From the NCBI RefSeq assembly GCF_011634775.1, contig NZ_JAALXT010000001.1, positions 1,259,125-1,323,124 on the forward strand: a stretch of DNA of 64,000 nt, given 5' to 3'. The stretch comes from Thalassoroseus pseudoceratinae. Its GTDB lineage: Bacteria > Planctomycetota > Planctomycetia > Planctomycetales > Planctomycetaceae. A program made the position numbers and the translations under genes. Under the pieces are notes generated by a model. That model had not been told where the DNA came from and did not search any database. It saw only the letters and a list, made by a program, of their open reading frames with translations. Shown piece after piece: positions 46,513-54,724 of this stretch; positions within the stretch are counted from its first letter, which is position 1; each line of letters opens with the position of its first letter.

Positions 46513-47220
46513 TCACTGGTCCTGGCTCTTTAGAACGACCTTTATCTCTCTGAGGTTCGAACGTATACTGAATGAGTTCTCAACAAGATCGATAAACGCA
46601 CTCACAGCTTGACCAGTAACAAGAAGCAAAAATCCCGCTACAAAGAGATAAACTGAACTTGCAATAGACTGCACTAATATCAAGCCGCCACCTTCCTTGA
46701 CCTTTGCGGCGGCAGCAAACCCAAGTACAAGATAAATCAATGCGCATATAATGCTTATTTTCGACAGCACCTCAAGTATTGAGATATATCGCATAATCTG
46801 CGGATAGCGTTCTTCTTCTTCACCTTCTTCTTCTCCTTCGGACTCCGCATCATTCGAGGTACTCGATAGCATCCAGCGATCTCTGTATGTAATCCAATCG
46901 TCTAACCCAGCCTGAAGAACCAGATCGTCGAGTTTCAACTTCTTTTCTCGGTATAGCTTTGAGAGTGTGCCGGTTGAAACAGGCCCCTCAACAACTCCCG
47001 TCGTACTGTTTGAGTAAAACCAAAGGTCAGTGTCCACGTCTTCTGTAGCAAACTCCAAGCCCTTTACCCGACTGGCCGGGTTCCAATCCTCATCAAGAAA
47101 TTTGCGTATCAATGTAGACTGCTGAATCGCACCATATCGTGCGAGGCTCTTCAACGTTTCACTTCCGAAGGGGCCAAATTGACGACCCTCTTTGTCTTGA
47201 TAACACCAATCAGTTGCCAT
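46513..47220 (-). CDS. GYF-domain membrane protein, inserted accessory gene
   Basis: A 235-residue protein. Two GYF_2 domains (residues about 5-50, WCYQDKEGRQFGPFGSETLK, and 65-115, WFYSNSTTGVVEGPVSTGTL) are followed by an acidic linker, two membrane helices (about 148-172 and 182-208) and a short tail. GYF_2 domains bind proline-rich peptides and are common in bacterial membrane proteins but rare in phages as far as I know. The gene is on the minus strand in a plus-strand head operon with a terminator at its end, which indicates independent expression, probably in the lysogen. Confidence 0.78.
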   Translation of the reverse strand: MATDWCYQDKEGRQFGPFGSETLKSLARYGAIQQSTLIRKFLDEDWNPASRVKGLEFATEDVDTDLWFYSNSTTGVVEGPVSTGTLSKLYREKKLKLDDLVLQAGLDDWITYRDRWMLSSTSNDAESEGEEEGEEEERYPQIMRYISILEVLSKISIICALIYLVLGFAAAAKVKEGGGLILVQSIASSVYLFVAGFLLLVTGQAVSAFIDLVENSFSIRSNLREIKVVLKSQDQ

Positions 47221-47461
47221 ATGAAAACTTTCTATGACTCGTCGTTTTGTTTAGAAGCTTCTCGTATACCGTACTGACTGACCTAATGCAATCACAAGAA
47301 GAATGTTTGGGATATCCGAACAGTGTGGATTTTTATTGCAATTCGCCTAGATACAAAGCCGACTCGCTCAAGCAATTTTGCGGCAGAAAGCAAGGAAGCC
47401 AAGAGTTAGCAACAAACATTATTCGTTCAGAAATGAACGCTAAATAGAAGGAATAAAAACT

Positions 47462-48142
47462 ATGGGAACAGCAAGAGTAGATTGCTACAAAGACGACTTC
47501 TTCGGCGGAAGGAGCTTTAGCGGAACCGCAGACGCAAACGGTTGGAAGGTTGAAGACGTTTCTTCGGCTGGAAATCCGACATATGCTTGTCTCGATGGCG
47601 AACCGACCGGTTCGGTACAGTTGGGTATGGACGCAACTTCAGAAGCCCAATCGGTCGCTCTCACGCATGGCGACGTTTTGAGCTTCGACATTGATTCCAT
47701 TCAACGTGTCACCTATCGGGCAAAGGTTCAGAACGTTGACGCCGTAACTACGGTCGTGCTCGGCGTGGCTGGCGATCACAATGCGACGATTGATTCAATT
47801 GCTCAAAACGCTTGGTTCAAGATTGAAGGCTCCGGTTCGACGTCTTCGGTCGTCGTGGAAACCGACGACGGATCGACCGACAACGACGACGTTGCCACCG
47901 GTCAAACGTTGGCGAATAGTTACAAAGAAATGGTAATTGACTTGTCGCATGGCAAGAGTGACGTTCGGTTCTATATCGACAACGGCAACGGACAATTGAG
48001 ACGAGTTGCAAGTACAACGACTTTCGATATGTCTGGTTATAGCGGAAGCCTGCAACCTTACATGAGAGTTGCAAAGGCAAGCGGAACTGGAACGCCGAGT
48101 GTTGAAGTCGATCTTTGTGAGATTTCGTATAAACGAAACTAA
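47462..48142 (+). CDS. Putative head decoration or fibre protein, beta-rich
   Basis: A 226-residue protein, AGAAGGA about 10 nt before ATG. It is rich in Gly, Ser, Thr and Asp and appears all-beta, of the concanavalin-like sandwich type (VALTHGDVLSFDIDSIQRVT, MVIDLSHGKSDVRFYIDNGN). I cannot assign a defined family. Position right after capsid and before head-tail joining genes, and flanking by two terminators, indicate a highly expressed virion surface component such as a capsid decoration protein. Confidence 0.6.
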   Translation: MGTARVDCYKDDFFGGRSFSGTADANGWKVEDVSSAGNPTYACLDGEPTGSVQLGMDATSEAQSVALTHGDVLSFDIDSIQRVTYRAKVQNVDAVTTVVLGVAGDHNATIDSIAQNAWFKIEGSGSTSSVVVETDDGSTDNDDVATGQTLANSYKEMVIDLSHGKSDVRFYIDNGNGQLRRVASTTTFDMSGYSGSLQPYMRVAKASGTGTPSVEVDLCEISYKRN

Positions 48143-48174
48143 ACCGTAGGACTTGGAAATCCCCTCGGTTAGCA

Positions 48175-48210
48175 GAACCCCCGCCAGCATCGCTGGCGGG
48201 GGTTCTTGTT
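48175..48210 (+). terminator. Rho-independent terminator
   Basis: The 13-bp stem AACCCCCGCCAGC / GCTGGCGGGGGTT with ATC loop, followed by CTTGTT. It lies 33 bp after the stop of the putative decoration gene. Confidence 0.85.
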
Positions 48211-48247
48211 GTGCATGGAACGACAAAGCTTTGTCTTCGATCAACAG

Positions 48248-48277
48248 AACCCCGTCGCCAAAGGCGACGGGGTTTTT
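48248..48277 (+). terminator. Second terminator with the recurrent stem
   Basis: The stem ACCCCGTCGCC / GGCGACGGGGT with AAA loop and TTTTT. It follows the previous terminator by 38 bp, so the decoration gene is doubly insulated from the head-tail joining genes, whose transcription must restart just downstream. Confidence 0.85.
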
Positions 48278-48303
48278 GCAATGACCGAGACTAAATACGG
48301 TAT

Positions 48304-48675
48304 ATGGCAAACCTTGAAAACATAATCACAGATGCACGAAGCGTCATTCTCGATACGGACATGCAGGCCGAAGAAGTGACCTATACGCCTTCGGGCGGAG
48401 GCGGTTCCACGATCACGGCTATCGTGCTTCGACATGAATCGATCGGTCTGCAAGTCTATGAAGACGGCTCTATGGAGACGCTTCAAAGAACCGTTCTTTG
48501 CAGTTCCGCCGATGTCTCCGACATCAAGAAAGGCGATACGTTCACGATCGGCGGCGACGTCTTCTTCGTCTCGGCTTCGCCCGATTCGGACGGATTCGGT
48601 TGGATTACTGTTGAAGTCGAACGAACAATCGGCCATGAAAAAAGCGGTTCGAACTATCGCATTCGGAGGAACTAA
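48304..48675 (+). CDS. Head-tail joining protein, GpFII-like
   Basis: A 123-residue beta-rich protein with internal GGGGSTITAIVLRHESIG and a strand pattern (GDTFTIGGDVFFVSASPDSDG) like lambda GpFII-type adaptors. The place before the tail terminator and tail tube fits. TAAATA lies 6 nt before ATG with no ribosome-binding site. Similarity is by size, fold pattern and order and is not certain. Confidence 0.6.
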   Translation: MANLENIITDARSVILDTDMQAEEVTYTPSGGGGSTITAIVLRHESIGLQVYEDGSMETLQRTVLCSSADVSDIKKGDTFTIGGDVFFVSASPDSDGFGWITVEVERTIGHEKSGSNYRIRRN

Positions 48676-48678
48676 ACG

Positions 48679-49143
48679 ATGCCGATCAATCCGAGTGGGA
48701 TTCTATCGACGCCAGCCGACAAGCTTGCCGAACTCGTTTCCGAATCATCGACGTTTCAATCTTGGGTTTCCGCCGACGACGCAACTGAAGCTCTTGATTC
48801 CGTCTTTATTCAGGCTCGCTCCGCTTCGGGCGACGGCGAATACTCCCGACCCTTTGCGTTGATTTACTTCGAAGGCTTTTCCAATGGCTTGAACCGCTAC
48901 GCCAACGGAACCTTGTACTTGCTCTTGGAAGCCGACGTCACGGAATCGACGCATCAAGACTCGGCGTATGAGTTCACGAACCAAGCCGGTGCAATTGTCG
49001 CCGAAGTCATGGCCGGAAGTTACGCAGGCGGAAAGCTGTTTATCCGTTCGATCAACTCAGCGGTTCCGCCCCAACGAGCCGATTTCAACGAGAGCGAAGA
49101 TTACATCCAACAATACTATTCGATCGATTACGGATTGGACTGA
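48679..49143 (+). CDS. Tail terminator/completion protein, GpU-like
   Basis: A 154-residue alpha/beta protein. The size, position between the joining protein and the gp10/Z-like gene, and strand pattern (GTLYLLLEADV, GGKLFIRSINSAVPPQRAD) agree with the tail-terminator class that closes the tail tube before head attachment. No decisive motif is visible. The start is 3 bp after the previous stop. Confidence 0.55.
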   Translation: MPINPSGILSTPADKLAELVSESSTFQSWVSADDATEALDSVFIQARSASGDGEYSRPFALIYFEGFSNGLNRYANGTLYLLLEADVTESTHQDSAYEFTNQAGAIVAEVMAGSYAGGKLFIRSINSAVPPQRADFNESEDYIQQYYSIDYGLD

Positions 49144-49155
49144 GAACGGATTCCG

Positions 49156-49686
49156 ATGATTACATTTCAGACGTATATCAAGAAGAAGAAACCCGCCGAC
49201 ATCATGCAACGAGAATTCAACGCTCTCGTTCGGGAAGCATTGATCGAAGCGGCAGAATTCTGGATCAAAGAATTTTTACCATTGCACTTCGAATCGTCTG
49301 CCGTTCGTCGCTACGGATACGCCGCACGGAAATCGTATTACAACAAACTGAAACGCCGGGCACGAATGATCTTGAAGCCGGGAACGGCGCAACAATACGT
49401 TCCCGCTCCGAAACCGCCCGGTCCCTTAGTTTATACCGGTGAGTTGAAGAAGGAAGTTCTTTCCCGACCGGTATCAGCTTTCAAGATCAAGGCAACGGCG
49501 ACTGGCAAGAAGCAAAAGGTTCGTGTTCCCGTTCGAATTCCGCACCCAATCAATCCGAAGAACTCGGGCGAATTGACGAAGCTTGTCAACGAAGAATTGA
49601 AGATGATGCACAGGGTTGCAACGGAAGCATTGAAAGAGCGACTTGCTAAATGGCAAGCCGAGTCGAGAGAACAAATCTCAGCGTAG
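49156..49686 (+). CDS. Tail completion protein, HK97 gp10/GpZ-like
   Basis: A 176-residue basic protein. The N-terminal helix with EFNALVREALIEAAEFWIKE and the later PLVYTGELKKEVLSRP are typical of the gp10/Z family of minor tail proteins, which load the tail and help join it to the head. It is followed by a structured leader and the tail tube gene. Confidence 0.65.
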   Translation: MITFQTYIKKKKPADIMQREFNALVREALIEAAEFWIKEFLPLHFESSAVRRYGYAARKSYYNKLKRRARMILKPGTAQQYVPAPKPPGPLVYTGELKKEVLSRPVSAFKIKATATGKKQKVRVPVRIPHPINPKNSGELTKLVNEELKMMHRVATEALKERLAKWQAESREQISA

Positions 49687-49688
49687 CC

Positions 49689-49725
49689 CACTAGATAGAA
49701 GTAGCTTGCAAGCAACTCTCTAGTG
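49689..49725 (+). promoter_or_regulatory. Nested palindrome before the tail tube gene
   Basis: CACTAGA (49689-49695) pairs with TCTAGTG (49719-49725), and the centre is the palindrome GCTTGCAAGC (49704-49713). ACTAGATAG matches the hairpin after the capsid gene. It ends at the GAGGA ribosome-binding site of the tail tube gene, so it may control its translation or mark an RNA processing site. Confidence 0.5.
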
Positions 49726-49739
49726 AGGAACTCTAACTA

Positions 49740-50687
49740 ATGTCTATTGGAAACGTTTACACAATCGGTTCGGTCTACGGCCTTGATGGTACGGGCGGAT
49801 CGAACTTTGAACTGCACGGCGTCGATAACTTGAGCATCGATCCCGGCGTTCAGGAAATCTTGGAATCCGCTGCCGGGCAACCTGATCCGTCTTACGTAGC
49901 GACCATGAGCAACGAAGCCATGATCACATTCACGGCGTCTGACATCGCAACCGCTCTCGGTAACATCGACGCTTTGGCCGGTCTATCGGTTGTCTCTGGC
50001 GCAACCAACGAACAACTCGAATGCTACTTCACCAAAATGGCTTCTAACGGAACAAGAAGCGATGGAACGAGTCACCTAAAAGTGACTTTGAACAAAGCAC
50101 TTGTCGTCCCAAGAACTCTCACGGCTCGGCAAGGTGAGAAGGCAACATTGGACGTTGAAGTTCACGGCATATATGACGGTTCAAATAATCCATTCGTTTA
50201 TACCGATACAGTGTCTTTGCCCGATACGCCAAGTCTCGATGAAATGTTCACAGTCGGCAAAGCGACGATCAACGGAACCGATCTCGACGGCATCACTGGC
50301 TTGACTGTTGACTTCGGTCTAACGGTTCAAAAGGAAATGAGCGACGGCGACGTTTGGCCTACCTTTGCGGCAATCACAACAAGACAACCGAGAATTGAAC
50401 TCACAACAAGAGAAGCGGTTTCGCTCTCAACTTTCGGCCTTGCGGGAACGGCGCAAACATCTTCGGCAACTGCCGTCTATCTTCGCAAGATTGCCGAACA
50501 AGGAACGAGAGTCGCCGACAATACTGCCGAGCATATCAAGATTAGTCTATCGAGTTCGCAAGGCATGATCTCAGTCGGGCAAACTGGCGGAAGCAACAAT
50601 GCTCCAAGTGATTGTACTGTCGTCATACGACCGGTTGCTGGTAGTTCGGCAATCATGACTGTTTCGACCGCTTCGGCAATTACATAA
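49740..50687 (+). CDS. Major tail tube protein
   Basis: A 315-residue beta-rich protein with GAGGA 10 nt before ATG. Early residues (NVYTIGSVYGLDGTGGSNF), a conserved FTASDIATALGNIDALAGL strand-helix element and the Ig-like C-terminus match lambda-like tail tube proteins. The size is slightly larger than GpV because of the C-terminal extension. It lies directly before the tail chaperone region and tape measure, as expected. Confidence 0.72.
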   Translation: MSIGNVYTIGSVYGLDGTGGSNFELHGVDNLSIDPGVQEILESAAGQPDPSYVATMSNEAMITFTASDIATALGNIDALAGLSVVSGATNEQLECYFTKMASNGTRSDGTSHLKVTLNKALVVPRTLTARQGEKATLDVEVHGIYDGSNNPFVYTDTVSLPDTPSLDEMFTVGKATINGTDLDGITGLTVDFGLTVQKEMSDGDVWPTFAAITTRQPRIELTTREAVSLSTFGLAGTAQTSSATAVYLRKIAEQGTRVADNTAEHIKISLSSSQGMISVGQTGGSNNAPSDCTVVIRPVAGSSAIMTVSTASAIT

Positions 50688-50695
50688 GGGGCAGA

Positions 50696-50989
50696 ATGAA
50701 CCGAGTCATTCCAAGCAGTTTGGAGAAGTTCCTAGCCGTTCGTGCGATCGACGAAGACCAAGCTGCCGAGATTATCGAAACATACAAGAGAACTGGGCAC
50801 GTCGAAATATACGGCTCGGCGTGGGGTGAGAAACCGAAGGCATCAAGACCGAAGGACACTCCAGCCGAGCCGGTGACGGCTCCTACAAAGTCCGTGCCAG
50901 CGCCGGGAATGCCAACGATTGCGGACGTCGAACCAGTATCCGAAGAATCGAGATACGACGGCGTGATGATGGTTACGGTCAACTACTGA
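50696..50989 (+). CDS. Small tail-region protein, Pro/Ala-rich
   Basis: A 97-residue protein starting 8 bp after the tail tube gene. Residues 1-45 are helical (SSLEKFLAVRAIDEDQAAEII), the middle is a Pro/Ala-rich linker (EPVTAPTKSVPAPGMPTI) and the last 20 residues are a short strand region. No family recognised. Its stop TGA at 50987-50989 is 2 bp from the stop of the convergent, frameshifted chaperone product. Confidence 0.6.
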   Translation: MNRVIPSSLEKFLAVRAIDEDQAAEIIETYKRTGHVEIYGSAWGEKPKASRPKDTPAEPVTAPTKSVPAPGMPTIADVEPVSEESRYDGVMMVTVNY

Positions 50990-50991
50990 GA

Positions 50992-51788
50992 TTACTGTCT
51001 GTGCAGAAGCCAATAAATATCCGGCCAAGTCGGTTGGAAATCAGGCATCAACCCCCGACGCCATGCAAGCGACATTAGGAATCGGCTTGTGTGGCTCTTT
51101 TTTTTTGAGCTTCGATCTCGGCTTGAATGTCTCGGAATCCGAGAGTTACCGAAATGATTTCGGAAACGTTGTCGGTCGTCAGCAAATTGAGACAATCTAA
51201 CGAACATTCCATCAAGCCGACTCGGTAGTTCAATCTGAGAATCAGACAGGCGAACAAATACATTTCCGAGAATCCGGCAGCGGTTTCCGACGTCGCCATA
51301 TCAAACCATTTCGCACCTTCGGCAACGAGTTCTTCATATTGTGGTGCAATCTCCAAATTCGGGATTCCTTTGCGGACTCGGTAGCCCAACGGCAACGTCG
51401 TATACGCCGCATGAATGACCGGAATCCTGTAAAGCTCTCCGTCGTTCAATTTGACTTCATGGCCTTGCATCATGTCCGGCCTTTGCAAGTCCGAAGGCTT
51501 CGGTCTTCTTCCGTTCTCGAATCCGACATAGTACGGAATCGATCCGTCGTCGGCTTCGACGGCGTTCCATGTTTGGTTTTTGGCATAGTATCCGGCGATG
51601 GCTTCGGTTCCGCCTTTCGGCGGATGGACCGAGATTATCATGCCGCTCTTGTTATGCGGTCCCCGTTGGGCGAAGACATGGCTCCAAGTTGCATCGTATA
51701 AAATGCTTCGCAAATCTTCGGGCAACTTGTCGTATGCCTTGCTTGGTAGTACGTCGGTATCAGGAACAAAGTAAAGGAATCCGCTCAT
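50992..51788 (-). CDS. Tail assembly chaperone, zero-frame product (51075-51788) and -1 frameshift product (to 50992)
   Basis: The zero-frame product (51075-51788) has 237 residues from ATG 51788, with GGAG 8 nt before it. Its C-terminal helix ends EIEAQKKRATQADS. At CAA AAA AAA AGA (A9 run) a -1 shift replaces the last residues with an extension containing FLMSLAWRRGLMPDF and ending PDIYWLLHRQ at TAA (50992-50994). A basic protein plus a -1 extension encoded next to the tape measure is the G/GT tail chaperone design. Unlike other phages known to me, it is encoded opposite to the tail operon. A Cys-Leu-rich C-terminal helix (ACLILRLNYRVGLMEC) fits tape-measure binding. Function inferred from place and architecture. 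Confidence 0.65.
51098..51106 (-). other. A9 slippery run for programmed -1 frameshift
   Basis: On the minus strand nine consecutive A residues lie at the end of the zero-frame coding region, in the phase CAA AAA AAA AGA. Slipping back one base leads into a 34-residue extension that stops 2 bp from the convergent neighbour. The run is the only long A tract in this gene. No downstream pseudoknot was modelled. Confidence 0.65.
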
Positions 51789-51843
51789 ATAGTTTTCTCC
51801 AGTTGATTCATAAATAGATAGAGTCAACCGGAGAAATTATTAT

Positions 51844-53754
51844 ATGCCAAGCTCAGAGCAACTCGTCTTTGAAGGCGACTCTACAAAAGTCATTCAGGCT
51901 ATCAAGCAAGTCGTCGATGCCGAAGAAAAGCTCAAGAAAGAAATCAAAGCGACTTCCAAGGCCGCTAAGGAAGGCAACGACGAAGCCTTTGAAGCTTGGC
52001 AACGGCAAAAGTCCGAACTTCGTAAAGTCGGTCGGGAACATGCACGGCTTCGGGGCGAACTCGATAAGCTCACGAACGAAACAGAAGAATACGGCGAGAA
52101 AGGCGAGAAGGCCGGTCTATTGATCAAAGGCGTTCTTGTTGGCGGCGTTGCTATTGCCATCAAACGAATCGTCGATCTTCAGGCCGAATACAACAAAGAA
52201 CTTGCCGAGTCGGTACGGCGACAAGACGAAGTTGGCAGAAAGCTCCGAGTTCAGGCTCTCTTGTCGGACGAAGAATATCAGAAACAGATTCTTCCTAGAG
52301 TTGGACGAGCGGCCAACCGTTCCGCTGTCAGTTTGGAAGAAGCCCAAACCGTTGCGACCGAATTGATTTCGCAAGGCTTCAGCAAAGACGAAGCGACCGG
52401 TTCGGCGTTGGAAGAACTTTTGCTTGGAGCCGTTGCCACGAATACCGACGACAAGCAAGCCTTCGCAACGGCAATCGCCGGTTTCATCAAATCACAGGGA
52501 CGTGAACTCAACCAAGAAAACGTTCGTGACGTCACGATTCCGCTGGCGGCATTGTTCCAGGGGACAGCGATCCAAGGACAGGATTTGACGTCATTGGCAC
52601 AAATTGGCTCCTTGATGAAAGAATTCGGCGTCTCTCAGCAAAGTGGCTTTGCGGCTTTCGATGTCTTGAAAGACATCGGAAACAATCAACCGGAGAAGGC
52701 AGCGACGGCGCTTCGGAACATGGTTTCGATTATGTCCACCGCCAAAGCCGACAAGAACATTTCGGCGGTTCTCGAAGAAATCGGTGGACCGGAGTTAGCC
52801 GACAGAATCGACTTGGTCGGTGAGAACTTCCCAACGGCATTGGCGAATCTTGCCGAAGCCTTGAACACGCTCGACGAATCTTCGAAGAAACAAGCCTTGT
52901 CGAAAATCTTCGGTCGTGAAGTGTCGGCTCCAGCCGCAACTTTGCTCGGTAATCTCGACAAGTTTGGCGGATTGCTGGAGTTGCAACGATCCGACGCAGC
53001 AACCGGAACCTTTCGTCAGCTTGTTGAGAAGGGAACTTCCGGTGTCGGTGCAAGACAGACACGAATCGCCAACGACAAAGCTATCCGAGAGTTCCGCCAA
53101 GGCCAGGAAGCCGAAGAACGAGAAGCCGTCGCTCAGTTGATTGAAGAGCGAATGTTGGCGACCGGTTCGACACCGCACCAAGCTGGAATCATGAAGGGGG
53201 CATTCCTAAAGCTCGGCGCAACGACAGACATTTTGAATTCGGGCGGATTCATTGACGAAAGAAACGTTGGCGAATTGCTCAATAAAATTCCCGGCCTGAA
53301 TCAAGACGACCGAACCGCCATCTTGCAAAAGCTCGGTCGTTACAAAGGCGGAACCCGAGTTGATACTTCGAATTTCTTTGGTAATGGCCGCTTTAGTTCC
53401 GACGATTCCAAGCGAACCGGAGACGCTACTTTTTCACCGTTCTTCATGAATGAAGAAGGCAAACCGATCTTCGACAACTCACAAGTTCCGAAGCTTGGCG
53501 GAACTGAAGGCAGCGGACGGAAGATCGACTTCACGAACCTTGGGGCCGACGCCGCACTTCAGTCTTTGGAAACAAGGCTCAAGGAAGCACAGCTTGAGAA
53601 AAAGAAGTTGGAATTCGAACTTGAAGAAGCCAAGAAGCCGCAAGCCGTAATCGATCGGCAAACCAAACAATTCGACCGCATGATTGAGCTTCTCGAAATC
53701 CAAATCAGTGAAGCCCAACTAAAGAAACTTAGAAATAGGAACGCCAGCGAATGA
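51844..53754 (+). CDS. Tail tape measure protein
   Basis: A 636-residue largely helical protein. Residues 1-95 are coiled coil (AEEKLKKEIKATSKAAKEG); a hydrophobic segment lies about 95-110 (LLIKGVLVGGVAIAI); the centre has the helical core of tape measures (FAAFDVLKDIGNNQPEKAAT), and residues 560-636 form a second coiled coil. At about 0.15 nm per residue a tail of roughly 95 nm is expected. GGAG lies about 12 nt before ATG. Its stop overlaps the next gene by 4 bp (ATGA). Confidence 0.85.
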   Translation: MPSSEQLVFEGDSTKVIQAIKQVVDAEEKLKKEIKATSKAAKEGNDEAFEAWQRQKSELRKVGREHARLRGELDKLTNETEEYGEKGEKAGLLIKGVLVGGVAIAIKRIVDLQAEYNKELAESVRRQDEVGRKLRVQALLSDEEYQKQILPRVGRAANRSAVSLEEAQTVATELISQGFSKDEATGSALEELLLGAVATNTDDKQAFATAIAGFIKSQGRELNQENVRDVTIPLAALFQGTAIQGQDLTSLAQIGSLMKEFGVSQQSGFAAFDVLKDIGNNQPEKAATALRNMVSIMSTAKADKNISAVLEEIGGPELADRIDLVGENFPTALANLAEALNTLDESSKKQALSKIFGREVSAPAATLLGNLDKFGGLLELQRSDAATGTFRQLVEKGTSGVGARQTRIANDKAIREFRQGQEAEEREAVAQLIEERMLATGSTPHQAGIMKGAFLKLGATTDILNSGGFIDERNVGELLNKIPGLNQDDRTAILQKLGRYKGGTRVDTSNFFGNGRFSSDDSKRTGDATFSPFFMNEEGKPIFDNSQVPKLGGTEGSGRKIDFTNLGADAALQSLETRLKEAQLEKKKLEFELEEAKKPQAVIDRQTKQFDRMIELLEIQISEAQLKKLRNRNASE

Positions 53755-54137
53755 CAGAATATATCGGCTCAAATGCATTCATCCGGTTGACCGGAGACGT
53801 TCAGCCGCAACAAACCCAACTCCAAGATATTACTCGTCCAAGCGTCAGCGGTTCGGCTTGGCGACGGCTCGGAACAAGAGGCAATGAGTTTGAACTCGAA
53901 GGCGTCGTTGATGTCGCCAATGCTTCGGCAGCGAATTCATTGATTACAGCTTACAAATCCACGGTCGGAACCATCGTCTCGGTTCAGATTAGAGGCAACA
54001 CTTATGCGAACTATCTGGTGTTGGACTCGACGATCACCGAGAGAAGGCAGGCCGCCAACGCAGTTGGCGGCGAGAATGGCGGAACATGGATCGTTCGCAG
54101 CCGTTGGAAGCTCAGATACGCAGGAACGCCAGCCTAA
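53751..54137 (+). CDS. Small tail tip protein
   Basis: A 128-residue beta-rich protein coupled to the tape measure gene by an ATGA overlap. Internal repeats of strand pattern (FELEGVVDVANASAANSLIT, GGTWIVRSRWKLRY) resemble short tail-tip or tube-initiator domains. No catalytic motif is seen. The stop overlaps the next gene's start (TAATGA). Confidence 0.55.
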   Translation: MTEYIGSNAFIRLTGDVQPQQTQLQDITRPSVSGSAWRRLGTRGNEFELEGVVDVANASAANSLITAYKSTVGTIVSVQIRGNTYANYLVLDSTITERRQAANAVGGENGGTWIVRSRWKLRYAGTPA

Positions 54138-54670
54138 TGACAGTCACGTACGAAAAACCGGTTCGGATTGACGAAGCGACGTTCCGCTTGAATTTCTCCA
54201 GCGACGTCGATACGCCGGTCACGTTCCGCATCTTCAAGGATCGAAGGCTTGTCGAGACGCAAGTTTCAAGCTCCGGTTCCGGTGAATTCTTTCTTTCAGT
54301 CGGCGTTGGTGAATCGCCTTTCGTGGAAGTTCTCGACAAGAATTGCGATATCCCGCAAATTGCTTTTAGCGGTTCGATCTATTTGAACTGGCTGGCCGTC
54401 AGCGGAGCCGCAAGCTATGTCGTCGCCGAGTACGTTTCAAGTTCTTGGATCGACCGAGAAACAATCTTAGACAATGGCGAAGGCGTATTCTTATATCGAA
54501 CTCGCTGGCTCGAAGACGTCACGACGCACCAATACCGAGTGACGCCGGTTGATTCGGCTGGCAACGAAGGGACTCCGCTCACGTTCTCGATTTTCATGGT
54601 TCGACATCCCGACGTTCCGAACGTCTCATATACCTACGATTCCGGCTCGGTAACGATTGCAGCGGTCTGA
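54137..54670 (+). CDS. Tail protein with fibronectin-like folds
   Basis: A 177-residue protein from ATG 54137, overlapping the previous stop. The two-domain beta layout includes a fibronectin-type stretch (WLAVSGAASYVVAEYVSSSW, YRVTPVDSAGNEGTPLTFSI). It is probably part of the tail tip or fibre base. No specific family recognised. Confidence 0.55.
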   Translation: MTVTYEKPVRIDEATFRLNFSSDVDTPVTFRIFKDRRLVETQVSSSGSGEFFLSVGVGESPFVEVLDKNCDIPQIAFSGSIYLNWLAVSGAASYVVAEYVSSSWIDRETILDNGEGVFLYRTRWLEDVTTHQYRVTPVDSAGNEGTPLTFSIFMVRHPDVPNVSYTYDSGSVTIAAV

Positions 54671-54691
54671 AATTCTGCCGGTGAAACTCTA

Positions 54692-54724
54692 CATACAGTA
54701 ACTAACTTTTGAGGTTACTGTATG
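54692..54724 (+). promoter_or_regulatory. Perfect 11-bp inverted repeat covering the start codon
   Basis: CATACAGTAAC (54692-54702) and GTTACTGTATG (54714-54724) pair perfectly with an 11-nt loop. The second arm contains the ATG (54722-54724) of the next gene, so the hairpin would hide its start codon. Function could be translational control or a repressor site. Confidence 0.55.

Noticed and set aside
47287-47447. A 53-codon frame before the putative decoration gene
   Set aside because: No ribosome-binding site or TANATA box, and no similarity; left out although it cannot be excluded.
30941-48277. Repeated GC-rich palindromes considered as a CRISPR array or REP family
   Set aside because: They are far apart, have no regular spacers and lie at gene ends with T runs, so they are terminators.
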